This document shows, piece by piece, positions 23,838 to 33,970 of a stretch of 64,000 nt of DNA (position 1 is the first letter of the stretch; every line of letters begins with the position of its first letter). The position numbers and the translations under genes are program-made. This DNA is from Corythucha ciliata (taxonomy: Eukaryota > Arthropoda > Insecta > Hemiptera > Tingidae). The stretch is from positions 43,400,164-43,464,163 of the forward strand of contig CM075941.1 of NCBI GenBank assembly GCA_038030265.1, given 5' to 3'. The notes beneath the pieces are model-generated. The model was not told where the DNA came from. It searched no databases and worked only from the letters and a program-made list of their open reading frames with translations.

Positions 23838-25090
23838 TTACGGTTTCCACCTTGAGGTCTCGGTGGAGGTCATCATTGTGAACATACCAGCGGGGGCATT
23901 GACAATGCTCCTCAGTACCTTGTTCTGGAATGTTTGTATGACCTTAATATTGGTCTTTTTTGTACAACCCCAGAGCTGAATTCCATACGTCCATACTGGC
24001 TTCAGCACTTGTCTATATATTAGCAATTGGTTATGGATGGAGAGCTCAGAGTGCCTACCAAGTAACCAAAACAGTCTTCTAAACTTCAGTTTTAGTTCTT
24101 CATTTTTCTTCTTAACGTGCTCTTTCCATTTAAGCTTAGTGTCGAGTGTCATACCCAGGTATTTAGCGGTGTTTACTATGGGTACCTGTTGTCCGTTGAT
24201 AATTATTGGTATATTGATTATTTTCTTGTTTGTGAAGTAGATGTGTGAGGACTTGAGTTCGTTCAGTTTTAGTCGCCATTTTTTGGCCCATTGACATACA
24301 TTATTTACTGTGTACTGTAGTTGTGATGTTGCTTCTTCAACAGACTCTGCAACCGCCAGTAGGGCTGTGTCGTCTGCAAACGTTGCAATTGTTGTGTCCC
24401 CACTGCTAGGGACGTCGTTCGTATAGAGGAGATACAGCAGCGGCCCAAGTACACTTCCTTGGGGAACACCAGCATTTATCCTCTTTAATGATGAATACGC
24501 TCCTTCGTGCTTCACCCTGAAGTGTCTTTCTGAGAGGTACGACTTGAGAATGTGGAAGTATTGGTCCGGCAAGTTTCTTCTAAGTTTGTACAGCAGACCC
24601 TGATGCCAGACTTTATCAAATGCTTGGGAAACATCAAGGAACACGCTCGCGCAGACTTGCTTCCTCTCTAAAGAGTTCTCAATCACCCGAGTGATGCGAT
24701 GCACTTGATCAATAGTGGAGTGCTTTTCCCTGAACCCGAACTGGTGATTGGGGATAAGCTCCTTGTCTTTGACTATGGCTTTTAATCTCTTCACGAGTAA
24801 CCTCTCGAAAAGTTTGGAGATCACTGGTAACAATGATATAGGACGGTACGACGTTTTCTCGCATGATTCCTTACCAGGTTTCAGGATCATGATCACTTCT
24901 GCCACTTTCCAGCAACGAGGTACGTATTTGAGTCTCAGCGATGCGTTTATGAGGTAGAGTAACATACGCATTCCTACTTCCGGGAGTAGTTTGACGACAT
25001 TCCCAGTTATGAGGTCATACCCAGGAGCTTTATTTGTTTTGAGATTGTTTATTGCATATTTAAGCTCATTAAACGTTACCGGTCTTATAT
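23838..25090 (-). pseudogene. Jockey reverse transcriptase domain (ORF2, 3' part)
   Basis: Clear RT blocks: YRPISLLPVISKLFERLL, NHQFGFREKHST, VFLDVSQAFDKVWH, GVPQGSVLGPLLYLLYTND and the catalytic FADDTALLA, followed by the thumb region WRLKLNELKSSHIYFTNKK. FADD in place of YxDD is normal for Jockey. The frame is separated by one shift from the endonuclease part at about 25110, and the last 50 codons are shifted near 23870. Confidence 0.9.
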
Positions 25091-26265
25091 ATTGCGAAGA
25101 CGCTGATGGGGCAGCGTCGGCAGGTCTTCCTCATCTCTTTCCCCTTGCAGCGGCATAAATGTTTCTTCGAGGTGCTCTGCAAATAGTTCAGCTTTCTCTC
25201 GGGGACTTTTGGCCCATTCTCCGTCCAGCTTTCTAATCGGAGGAATGTGCTCTTTGGGATGCTTAAGCGATTTAGTAATCTTCCACAGGGAGTAATCCGT
25301 GTCCTTTCCTGGAGTTAACTCCATCAATAGTCTGGCATGTGTTTCTTGCTTGATTTCCTTGTTCAGGGCGTCAAGCCGAGTCTTTAGCCTATTCAGTTTT
25401 GCTTTGTCACAAGGAGCTCTACTGTTTTGGCAGAGTTTCCTCGCCTTTCTTTTTTCCCTAACCAGCTCTCTAACCTCACGGGGATATGTGGTGTGGCTGA
25501 TTCTTGCAATGTTTTCTGTAGGCGTGGCAGACCAAGCAGCTCGCTGAATACATTTGACGAAGTTCCCAGCTTCCTCTTCTAATTGTTCCGGTGATTTTAG
25601 AGGGACTGAAAGGTTAACATTAGAGGCGACGTATTCCCTGAAAACATCCCAACTAGTGCGTTGAGTGACTAGCCTTGGCCGGTCTTCCTTCAAAATGATT
25701 GAGCCGCTAATCGTAAGAACGATAGCAGAATGATCTGACATTAGACTGCCACAGTCTTCTACGTGAATGAAGTTGTCCGATACTCCCTTGACTACAAAAA
25801 AATCAATGAGATCTGGAGTCTTTAATGGGTCCTTGGGCCAATACGTAGGCTTTCCTGATGAATGGAAACTGCAATTTTTTCTTCTCCCAGCGGAGAACAA
25901 CTCTCGTCCTTTTGTGGTTGTTAGCCTAGAGCCCCAATATGTGTTCTTTGCATTGAAATCCCCGCCGATGACGAAATTAGCACCCAGACTATCCATTAAC
26001 GATAAGTAGTCCTCTTCTTTCAGTGCGTATCTGGGAGGGCAGTAGATGGCAGAGATGCTACAGCTTTTGCTATTTACGGATGCTTTAACTGTTGCTACTT
26101 GCATGAACTCTTCCTGGATACTGGGTTCCACCTCGTGAAATGAGTTTCCGAGATCAAACAGATATCAACTTTTTCTTGATGGAGAAATAACTCAAGTTCT
26201 GAAGCATGTTGCCCCAATCCATTTGCATTCCATGCTGCTATTGTCACAGTATTTTGACGTTTCAT
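25085..26265 (-). pseudogene. Jockey apurinic-like endonuclease domain (ORF2, 5' part)
   Basis: ORF2 begins at 26265 with MKRQNTVTIAAWNANGL, the usual first endonuclease block, then ISETHFT. After a frameshift near 26130 it continues with IYCPPRYALKEEDY, the catalytic GGDFNAKNTYWGS, and SDHSAIVLTI. These are the active-site motifs of APE-type LINE endonucleases. The frame ends by shift near 25085-25115. Confidence 0.88.
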
Positions 26266-26655
26266 AATTTTTGTCTAACTTTTAGGCTCTTTTCGAGGGT
26301 GCTAACCCTCTCAGCCAACAGATTATTGGTTCTTTTTTGCTCGTTCACAATTTCCAATAGTAGCAGAGTGAGCATTTTATCAACTGAGGATGGAGCCGGA
26401 TGGCCGCTAACTACCCCAGCATAGGACGTTTGTTTTTTAGTCGGAACAATTGTTTCCCTAGCATCTGGTTGGACTTTCTGAATGATCTTTGCTGCTTGCC
26501 TTTTCCCAGCCCCTCCGGTCTTGGAGTTATTGGCTTTTTCTTTCATACGCTGCAACTCTTTGGCTACCTCACATCCACGATAGCTTGCTGGGTGGGCGTC
26601 TCCGCAGTTGACGCATTTTGCTGGGCCCTTCGTGAGGGGGCATTTTTGGGCCCCT
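26262..26655 (-). pseudogene. Jockey ORF1 C-terminal part with CCHC knuckle
   Basis: Reads KCVNCGDAHPASYRGC, a CCHC zinc knuckle typical of Jockey gag-like ORF1, then a basic region and a short leucine-rich end (LLLLEIVNEQKRTNNLLAE). The N-terminal half is missing, consistent with 5' truncation during insertion. Confidence 0.75.
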
Positions 26656-26659
26656 TCAA

Positions 26660-27060
26660 AGGAACGCCCCTTCAAAGGAACTATTGGAGCTGGAAAAGAA
26701 GTCATCGGAAACCTCAAGGCTGCGCCGGAAAAAATCCGAGTAAAAAAATTGTTTATTTCGAGATTGGATCCCGGAGTGAAACTGGAAGACATTACTGAGC
26801 ATTTGAAGACTCTTGGGATTGCTGCTCCCAAATGTTTTCTAATTAAGACACGATCCCCCGGATATTCTTCGTTTTACATCGAAGTACTTGACTCGGAAGT
26901 ATTGACTGCACGCGACCCAGCCAATTGGCCGGCGGGGTGCTACATAAAGGATTTTTTTTGGCAGACTGAGAGAAGATCAGAAGTTACCCAACTCAGTCTG
27001 ACTAGGAAATCCTTCCACGGTGACAAAGAATTCTCTTCGGCTTGTTCATCAAAATGTTAG
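26660..27060 (+). pseudogene. CR1-like LINE ORF1, 3' part
   Basis: After the Jockey insert the plus-strand element resumes with IRVKKLFISRLDPGV and DITEHLKTLGI, the conserved C-terminal ORF1 block (KLFISRL...LxxL). It ends at 27060 and overlaps the start of the endonuclease frame at 27020. Upstream of it the 16-bp string ccccttcaaaggaac occurs twice in tandem near the junction. Confidence 0.55.
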
Positions 27061-27910
27061 AGGTTTTAAGGGAAAATGTAATGAACTTAATGTTCACTTC
27101 AACTCGAATGAAAACAAATATGATATTCTTTGCTTCAGTGAGCACTTCTTGGAGGTTGACGAGGCTAGTTTATATGGAATTGAAAACTTTGTGGTGGGAG
27201 ATAGTTTCTGCCGGGAGAGAAAGAAAGGCGGGGGTACTGTTATATTTGTTCGCGAACACCTTAGTTCTAAGAAAATGGAAAAATTATCTTCCTTGTCGAG
27301 TGAGCCAACTCTTGAAATCGCAGTGGTTATGATAAATGAGAACTTATTGGTTATATGTGTCTATAGGCCTCCGTCTGGTAATTATAGTGAATTCATGACA
27401 TTGTTTGAAAGGTTACTTTTAATGGCTTGTTCTTACGAAGTACGTGTTGTTATTTGTGGGGATTTTAACATTCATTTTGAGGCCGAGTCTCGATTGGCTG
27501 TTGAGTTTATTGACCTCTGTCGCTCCTTCAATTTTTACTTGTGCATAAATGAGCCAACTAGGAACGGAGCATGTCTCGATAATGTTTTGACTAACTTCAC
27601 TGAGAGTGAAGCCAAAGTGTTTGACTGGGGCTTTTCCGACCACGCGGCTCAAGTTGTCAGCCTGCCTTTCTTGCACTTTACTGAAGCGAGTAAGGCCTCG
27701 ATAAATGTTGAACCAAAGAGATTCGTGTACAGCATCGAAAATGTAAACTTTTGTATTTGGAGCTTAAGTAAAGTTGATTGGCTCGACGTCGTTGAGGCGC
27801 GTGGACCCAATGAAGCCTTTGATAGTTTTATTAAGACTCTCGTTTTTTACCGAGACATTTGTATCCCCAAAGTGGTTCTACCTAAGGCTAAAATTGGCCA
27901 AAAAAATTGA
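27020..27910 (+). pseudogene. CR1-like LINE ORF2, APE-type endonuclease
   Basis: Endonuclease blocks LRLVHQNVRGFKGK, ILCFSEHFL, GGGTVIFVRE, VCVYRPPSGN, VICGDFNIHF, LDNVLTN and DWGFSDHAAQ are in the order of the APE family, with the catalytic D-N and SDH residues present. The frame stops at 27910 in an A7 run. The next part continues one frame over as LRWLSPEICSLKDRV, so ORF2 is broken by a homopolymer indel. Confidence 0.85.
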
Positions 27911-28720
27911 GATGGCTGTCTCCTGAGATTTGTAGTCTTAAAGACCGGGTTATGACATTGTATCATGCTTTTCGACAAAAAAATGACCCTGAGGCTAAGA
28001 TTGTGTATAAGAGTGCTTTGTATGAGTACAAAAATATGATAACGCTAGCTCGCAAAAAGTATAATGAAGAGTTTATAATGGGTTCCGACAATATTGTTAA
28101 GGCCTCATGGAAAGTAGTCAAGAATGAGTGCTTGAGCGTAGGCACACGTAGCTCTATTGGTGGCAGTATAAATGCTTCAGATTTCAGTAATTATCTGGTT
28201 GATGTTGTGGAGAAAGTCTCCGACAAAATTAAAATTAGTGTCCAACAAAATGATATAGATGTCGACAAGTTTCAGATGGCTGATTGCCAAAAAAGTTCTG
28301 TGTTGTACAATTTTAAGCCTATTAGTGAATCAGACTGCATAGGCATTGTTAATAACTTGGCATCCACTGGATCCACTGGATCCACTGACATTCACGAGTT
28401 TTCCTCGGTTTTCCTTAAGTCAATCATACACGTCATTGTGAAGCCTCTGACCTCAGTAATCAATTTGTGTATTCGGGAGGGAGTTTTCCCTGATGTGTTG
28501 AAGGTCGCGAAAGTCGTTCCTCTTTATAAGGGCAAAGGCGTTCAGAGTGACTGCAGCAATTGGTGCCCCATTTCCGTTTGTTCAGTATTTTCTAAAGTGT
28601 TGGAAAGAGCGATTTATTCTCAGATGTACGATTTCCTCTCTGAAAACGGTCTTTTGTACCCTGGTCAGTATGGGTTTCGTAGGGGAAGAATTACATCATC
28701 TTCTTTATTTTTGACGTCAA
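27907..28720 (+). pseudogene. CR1-like LINE reverse transcriptase, truncated
   Basis: Continues ORF2 with the linker and the first RT blocks: FPDVLKVAKVVPLYKGKG, WCPISVCSVFSKVLER and GQYGFRRGR. The catalytic block is absent because the element is cut off near 28715. A small internal tandem (tccactgga three times near 28366) encodes STGSTGST. Non-functional. Confidence 0.85.
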
Positions 28721-30450
28721 AGTCAGTTTTTTTTTCGTGTCACTGGAAACGTGGACTACACAACTCCACGTAATTTGAAACGTGACTAATTTGAGTCAAA
28801 AGTTTTCAAAGCGTGGTATTTTTTCTGGCAAATAAGCTCTTGGTGGGTCAAATCGTTGAATATTGACAATGAATCTCGCTAAATATACCCCAAAGTTCTT
28901 CGTTCAAAAAACTACATTCACTCTGTGTAATGGATGTGCGGAACCCTCGCAATTTAGCAGCTGTAGCTGGTTTAGCTTTAACACTTGTTTCGCTGACGTT
29001 TGACGAGCCCCCTCTTTTAATTCTAACGTGTCAGTTACTAAGAGTATAAGTCAAAAATTAGCCATTTTCCATTCTTGCACTCAGCTTGACGGCCTGCCTC
29101 TACTCTTCTGTTCTCAAGAGTATAAGTCACGAAAAAAACCGAATTCCTATTCCTAAGGGGACTTGTACCAAACAGTATTGTTTGAGTTTTATTTAAATTG
29201 AAAAGTAAGGAACGCTCTCTTGAAAACTTCAATTTTTTGACTTATACTCTTAGTAAGTGACACGTTAGAATTTATCCTCGTGCGATAAATGACAATTTTT
29301 ATAGTAGAGGGTACTGAGGGCAGAGAATAAGTGGTTATATTATGCACGACATCGGCAGTATGAACATTAAGTTATCCTATTAAACATGATTGCCGAATTC
29401 CATCAATTTTTAACTGATTTGATCTGCCAAAATAAGCTTCATTTTTTGAAAAATATGCATGTACTACGTTTTGAAAACTCGGTTCAAAGGGTGCGTTTCA
29501 ATTTAAAGTAAAAAGGTGTCCACGGAAAGCACATTTTGCTCAATAAAAAGGACTGGCTCCTCCCAAAAAATCACGCCATGCCAAAAACTTTGAACCCCCC
29601 TCCCCCGCCCAAGAAGGATTCTAGATCCACCCACCCTTTTACTCAATTGTATTCCTTGAATCTTAGCAAACGAACTATTCATGACGGTGGAAATAATTAA
29701 AAATTAGTTACTTCTCCTTCTCGTTTCAATTTATTATCATCCGATCCACTGGATATATATAAAAAACCGAGACACATTAAATCTATCAAGACGTATTTCT
29801 GGTCCTGCACATTATTCACAAAAAACAATCCAAGGCTCTCTCTCTACGGCCTTCAGGAGGGCCATGTGTGTCATCCCAACTGCTACTTGTTCCAAAAAGT
29901 AGTTTTTCGGCATAGTCAGCACCTTTTTCGTCCTCTTTTCGCTTTGGCTTCCCCCTTCCAGCAATGGCAAGCGCTCTCCTGTCTTTCTCATCCTCTTCTC
30001 TTGCTACTTCGACCTCGAGTTCAGCATTCAGCTAGTAGAGCACACGGAGACTTTGTTTGTTCGTTCTTGTTATTCTGCGTGATTTTTTGTTATTAAATAC
30101 TCTTTCGTGCTGCAGTCAATCGTAATTTGGTAAGTAAGTTTTAGTATCTCTTACTTCTGAATAATAATTTTAAGAGAGGTATGTACTCATTTAATTACTC
30201 CGTGAATCACAATCGTTTCACACCGTAAAGAAGTATTTCTTTGAATTCAAGTAATTTCACCCCTTCACCTACTCATTCTGGATGAAATGCTGTTTTTAAC
30301 ATCTGTGTTTTTTTTTTTGTAACGGAAATATAAGACTGTTTGAAAATGCAGTCCGTGATGATGCCGTGTCAGTAGGATTGTCTTCCAGTCCCAACGTAAA
30401 ATTTTCGAGGGAGCAATACTAATTAATTATTATTGTATTACTGCCTGTTA
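28720..30450. other. Spacer downstream of the truncated LINE
   Basis: AT-rich sequence. Apart from the MITE at 29019-29272 I see only short open frames and pyrimidine-rich stretches. The region may hold upstream exons of the fragment at 30457, but none could be recognised. Confidence 0.4.
29019..29272. mobile_element. MITE with ~40-bp inverted repeats, possible TTA target duplication
   Basis: aattctaacgtgtcagttac plus taagagtataagtc on the left is mirrored on the right as gacttatactctta plus gtaagtgacacgttagaatt. TTTA precedes the element and TTAT follows it. No coding. Confidence 0.65.
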
Positions 30451-30456
30451 AATGCA

Positions 30457-30784
30457 GGTTACTTTCTTGGCTTTTGCTACAGAGGGGACAACTGTAGCAA
30501 AATGTTCAACGTACATGTGGAAGGCCACCTGCCACGACCAGTTAACTCAGAAATTGAGTTGGCATGGTCAAAAGGGAAAACGTCCTGCCAAAAATTTGAA
30601 TTTGGTCATAGTGATGGCAGGTAATCTATTGATGAACTTGAAATACGAGTGGTCACCGAATGATGATGTAATTTTCTCCATTTGATTGCAGAAGTATTAA
30701 AAAAAAAATCCCCAACTTTGAATACGCAGAATTGAAAGGCGCGTCTATGCAATGGTTGGCACAATCGACCCAAAGGATAGTCAC
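30457..30784 (+). pseudogene. Exon-like fragment, possibly DUF4806-type domain
   Basis: An open segment from 30457 to 30621 lies between a good acceptor (ttaaatgcag) and donor (gtaatc). It reads TTVAKCSTYMWKATCHDQL...LSWHGQKGKRPAKNLNL, a pattern like the W/G/K-rich end of arthropod DUF4806 proteins. A second segment starts after the acceptor at 30691. In the spliced frame it stops early (KKKSPTLNTQN), but one base over, after an A10 run, it reads ASMQWLAQSTQRIVT. Either the gene is a decayed copy or the A run carries an indel. Upstream exons were not found. The family assignment is tentative. Confidence 0.3.
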
Positions 30785-31660
30785 GTGAGTATAAAGAAAA
30801 GGATTCTGGTCTGTGACAGTCTGCTCTCGAATGATACCGGTCTAGTTGTAAAAATCACTTCATTATAACTGAACTGTCACACTCTGACGAACTCTCGCCC
30901 ACTCTTGTTAATCGTTGAATGAGCTCCCCCCTTCTATTTAATCTAACAAAAGCAGCTCGTTGAGAAGAACTGTAAAAACATGGAATATTCAACAATGTGT
31001 TGAAATATAAGGGGTATTCATGCTCGTAAACCCTCGACGTAAACCCTGTTATTTCGTATTTTTTGTATTCAGCTTCTCCGTTTCTATGGCCTTACCCATC
31101 TGTTCGGAATTTAGCAAATAACAAATACAAGGTTTAACATTTTTCATGAATACCCCTTTAGTTCTGATCGTGAAATAGCACTAGTCTCAAAAAAATAAAT
31201 AATGAAATGAAATCGTCAAACTATCACCTTGCTCAAAAGATTTTGGGCGTTTTTTACTTGTTTCTTTGGAGAGAGTGAACAAATCAATCCATTAAATATG
31301 AAACCACTGACGGTTCATCAGAGTATTGACGGTCTATTGGCGATTGTATCTATCACTTGAGCGCTAGCGTCTAGGTTTGAAACCGGTATTCGCTTTCACT
31401 TTTACGTTAATTTGAGCAAACTGCTTCCTGTTTACTGCTTCCTGAATTTGAATTGAGTAAAATATAATTGAGGAACTCGCCCGAGCAAGTGTTTAACTGT
31501 GACACTGGATTTATTTGTATGATATGAATACATACTGCTTCGTTAGGGAATTAGAGATGATACTTTTGAACAATAAGAGAGGAATCCTCTTTCCAACCAA
31601 AAAACTTCAGGCAGTGGTAGCGAACGAAAAAATGAAAAAATAAATACACCCACCCACCAC
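30785..31660. other. No gene recognised
   Basis: AT-rich sequence without a long open frame, clear splice pair or recognisable repeat. Confidence 0.4.
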
Positions 31661-32255
31661 CTCACTGATATTTCGCTTGGAACAGTTACTCCCCACTATT
31701 CTAGTTTCAAACTGTTCCAGTTCCAGTCTTCCTCTCACATCTCGGTATCGACTAGCTGTTTTCGGTACTCGGTCCACCCACCACACACTAGTTTCAAACT
31801 GTTCCAGTGGACCGACAAGAAATATAATTTGGAACTGTTCCATACTGATCAGTACATACGGATCTGTCTGCTGGAAATCTGACTATCCGATAAAAAATTC
31901 GATACAGAAAAGTTACAGAATCACCCCCATTCTCTAGAAACTTGCAAAAAGATATCCAGTAGTTGACTTATGGTGGACTTCTGGATACAACCTGGATACA
32001 AAATGAAAATTAAATGACTCTGCTGGACATTCTCTGGATATCATGTTCATGAATTGTGTCCAGAGGATATCTTTTATATATCCAGGAAATACCCAATGCA
32101 TATTTTCAAAGATATCCAGTAGTTGATTTCTGGGCGGACATTTGGACGTTATCTGGACATGTCTCTAAAACTGGTCATCCTGGATACTCCTTGGATATAA
32201 TTTGTATCCAAAACCTAAATCCGCAAGTTATCCAGAGGACGAAATTGGGCATCTG
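31660..32255. repeat. Composite AACTGTTCC-rich and GGATATCC-rich repeat, copy 2
   Basis: aactgttcc palindromes (about 31675-31845) and then ggatatc/gatatccag strings (about 31945-32245). Shares several strings with the 22.2-22.7 kb copy, such as ttccagttccagtct and cggtatcgac-like segments. Confidence 0.5.
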
Positions 32256-32574
32256 GCTTGTTAGAAAACCAATCTCGTGAACCCGAATCATGTTGTAGAA
32301 GGCGCGAACGATAATTTTTAGGAGGCAAATTTCAAAACGAAGCCATTTTTTCTCGATTCCTCAAACATCGGATTGGGTGAGCGCTGCTCCCCCAACCAAA
32401 CCATTGCATGGGTGAGCATATTCTCTGACCCTGAACTCCACTTCCGCCTCCACTGGTTGTGCGGGTCAGTGTAACGCTCGTGGTACGGGCGGACCGCCCC
32501 GGTCAAACGGGCAGTGCCGCCCTTGGACATTTGGCGCCCCCCGGGCGAATCATTCATAAGCGCCCCATAAAATC

Positions 32575-33325
32575 ACCGTTCAGAATAAGCCGCGATTCTG
32601 GCATTTTCTCCATTTTAACCGCAAATGAGAGTTTTTTCCACACTTCTCAGCGCTTCTTCTCAATTTCATCGCTGGAATTAGCTACATATTTGTCTACATT
32701 TTAGCCGTGCCAATAAGAAATTTGCCCCCTTTTTGCCGCGAATTTACGATTTTCACCCACGAGTAAGCGATTTTTCTCAATTTTCCCCTTAAATTAGCGT
32801 TTTTTCCCTATAATTGGCCACGATCAAAGTTGCTTCCGAAAACCACGGCTAACCATTTTCTCAATTTTCTGAGAATTACATAATTTTCTCAAACCCCAAA
32901 TAAGCAATTTTTTTACAGTTCCCAATTTTCCCCGCGAAGAACCTTTAACGCTTTTTCTGAATTTGTCCACACGGACTGGCGTTTTTTTTTTTTCACTTTT
33001 TGGCACGAAAGTTACCTTCCGAAGCCGCGAATTAACGTTTTCTCCATTGAAACAACGAATTAGAGTTTTTTCACCATTTTAGCCGTGAATTAGTATTTAT
33101 CTACTTAACAGCCGTGAAGTAAGGATTTTTCTTAATTTTTGCTAGTGTTTTTCCTGTTTTTAGCCACTAATGAGCGATTTTTCTTAATTTTATATCCATA
33201 AATTAGCACCTTTTGTTAGTTTTAGCTGCGAATTACGATTTTTTTTCGCTTTTAGCTGTTAATTAGCGTTTTTTCTCAGTTTGAGCCATGAACTTGTCTC
33301 TAGAAGCCGACCCACTTCTATATAC
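32575..33325. repeat. Degenerate ~30-bp tandem repeat, family A
   Basis: Imperfect copies of a unit around AGCCGCGAATTAGCGTTTTT followed by tctcaatttt. The last 500 bp are nearly identical to 35820-36340, showing block duplication within the array. Confidence 0.8.
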
Positions 33326-33327
33326 AG

Positions 33328-33970
33328 GGTGTTTGGGGAGGAATGATCCGGATTGAAATATGTTGTAGTACCCGGCAGGGCGGATCAAAAAAGCCATATA
33401 AACATAGGGCCGCAAATGCTTTGTTTCGGAGGTAGAGCCAAATTAGTGAATTTTTAGCCACTCTCCATTTTTCCACCAATAACTCGTCGAGACAACCCTA
33501 TCGTCTAACGTAGAACAAAATGAGTGACATTTCTGAAAAGAGCACAAAATTTTCTTCAAAAATGCCTAGTTCTTTCAAGCTAATAACGGGTTTAAGTATC
33601 CTCATTTGTTTATCGAAAGAGGTGACAATGTTGTTCCCGAAATTTTCCTTTTTTTTTCGGCGACGATTTCATCATACTTAATCATGCCACACCATTTGGC
33701 GGAACTCGGGGAAAACATGTCCATTTTGTAAGCTTTCAAACGGCTCAAGAAGATTGGCAATCGGTGCTGTTTTGACCGAGATATCGCGGTGAGTATTCGA
33801 AAAAGCAAGGCCAAGTGCTGAAAAAAAGGCATGTTGTACCAACAAGATAAAATTCACGTGAAAGGTCCATTGTAATTTATTGTTATACGATTCATTTATC
33901 AGCCAACATATTGATACGAACTGATCGGGAACTTACTATTCATCACGTTCCCCCCTCCCTATAATCAACT
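33328..33970. mobile_element. TACAGGGTGT-ended insertion within the family A array
   Basis: The array sequence ends cccacttctata and a different sequence starts cagggtgtttggggaggaa. At 36330 the same array sequence continues undisturbed past cccacttctata, which marks an insertion at TATA. The end resembles that of many arthropod TA-target elements. No matching right end was found, so the copy seems truncated. No transposase seen. Confidence 0.45.

Larger units (their letters stand above)
23519..26655 (-). mobile_element. Jockey-clade LINE, 5'-truncated, with poly(A) tail
   Basis: The poly(T) run at 23519-23541 on the plus strand is the poly(A) tail of a minus-strand element. In element order: C-terminal ORF1 with a CCHC knuckle, ORF2 endonuclease, then reverse transcriptase. 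ORF1 stop and ORF2 start share the overlap ATGA at 26265-26262, as in Jockey elements. ORF2 is broken by frameshifts near 26130, 25110 and 23870, so the copy is dead. It lies within the plus-strand PHD LINE. The 5' boundary near 26655 is estimated from where ORF1 similarity stops. I could not define a clear target duplication. Confidence 0.85.
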
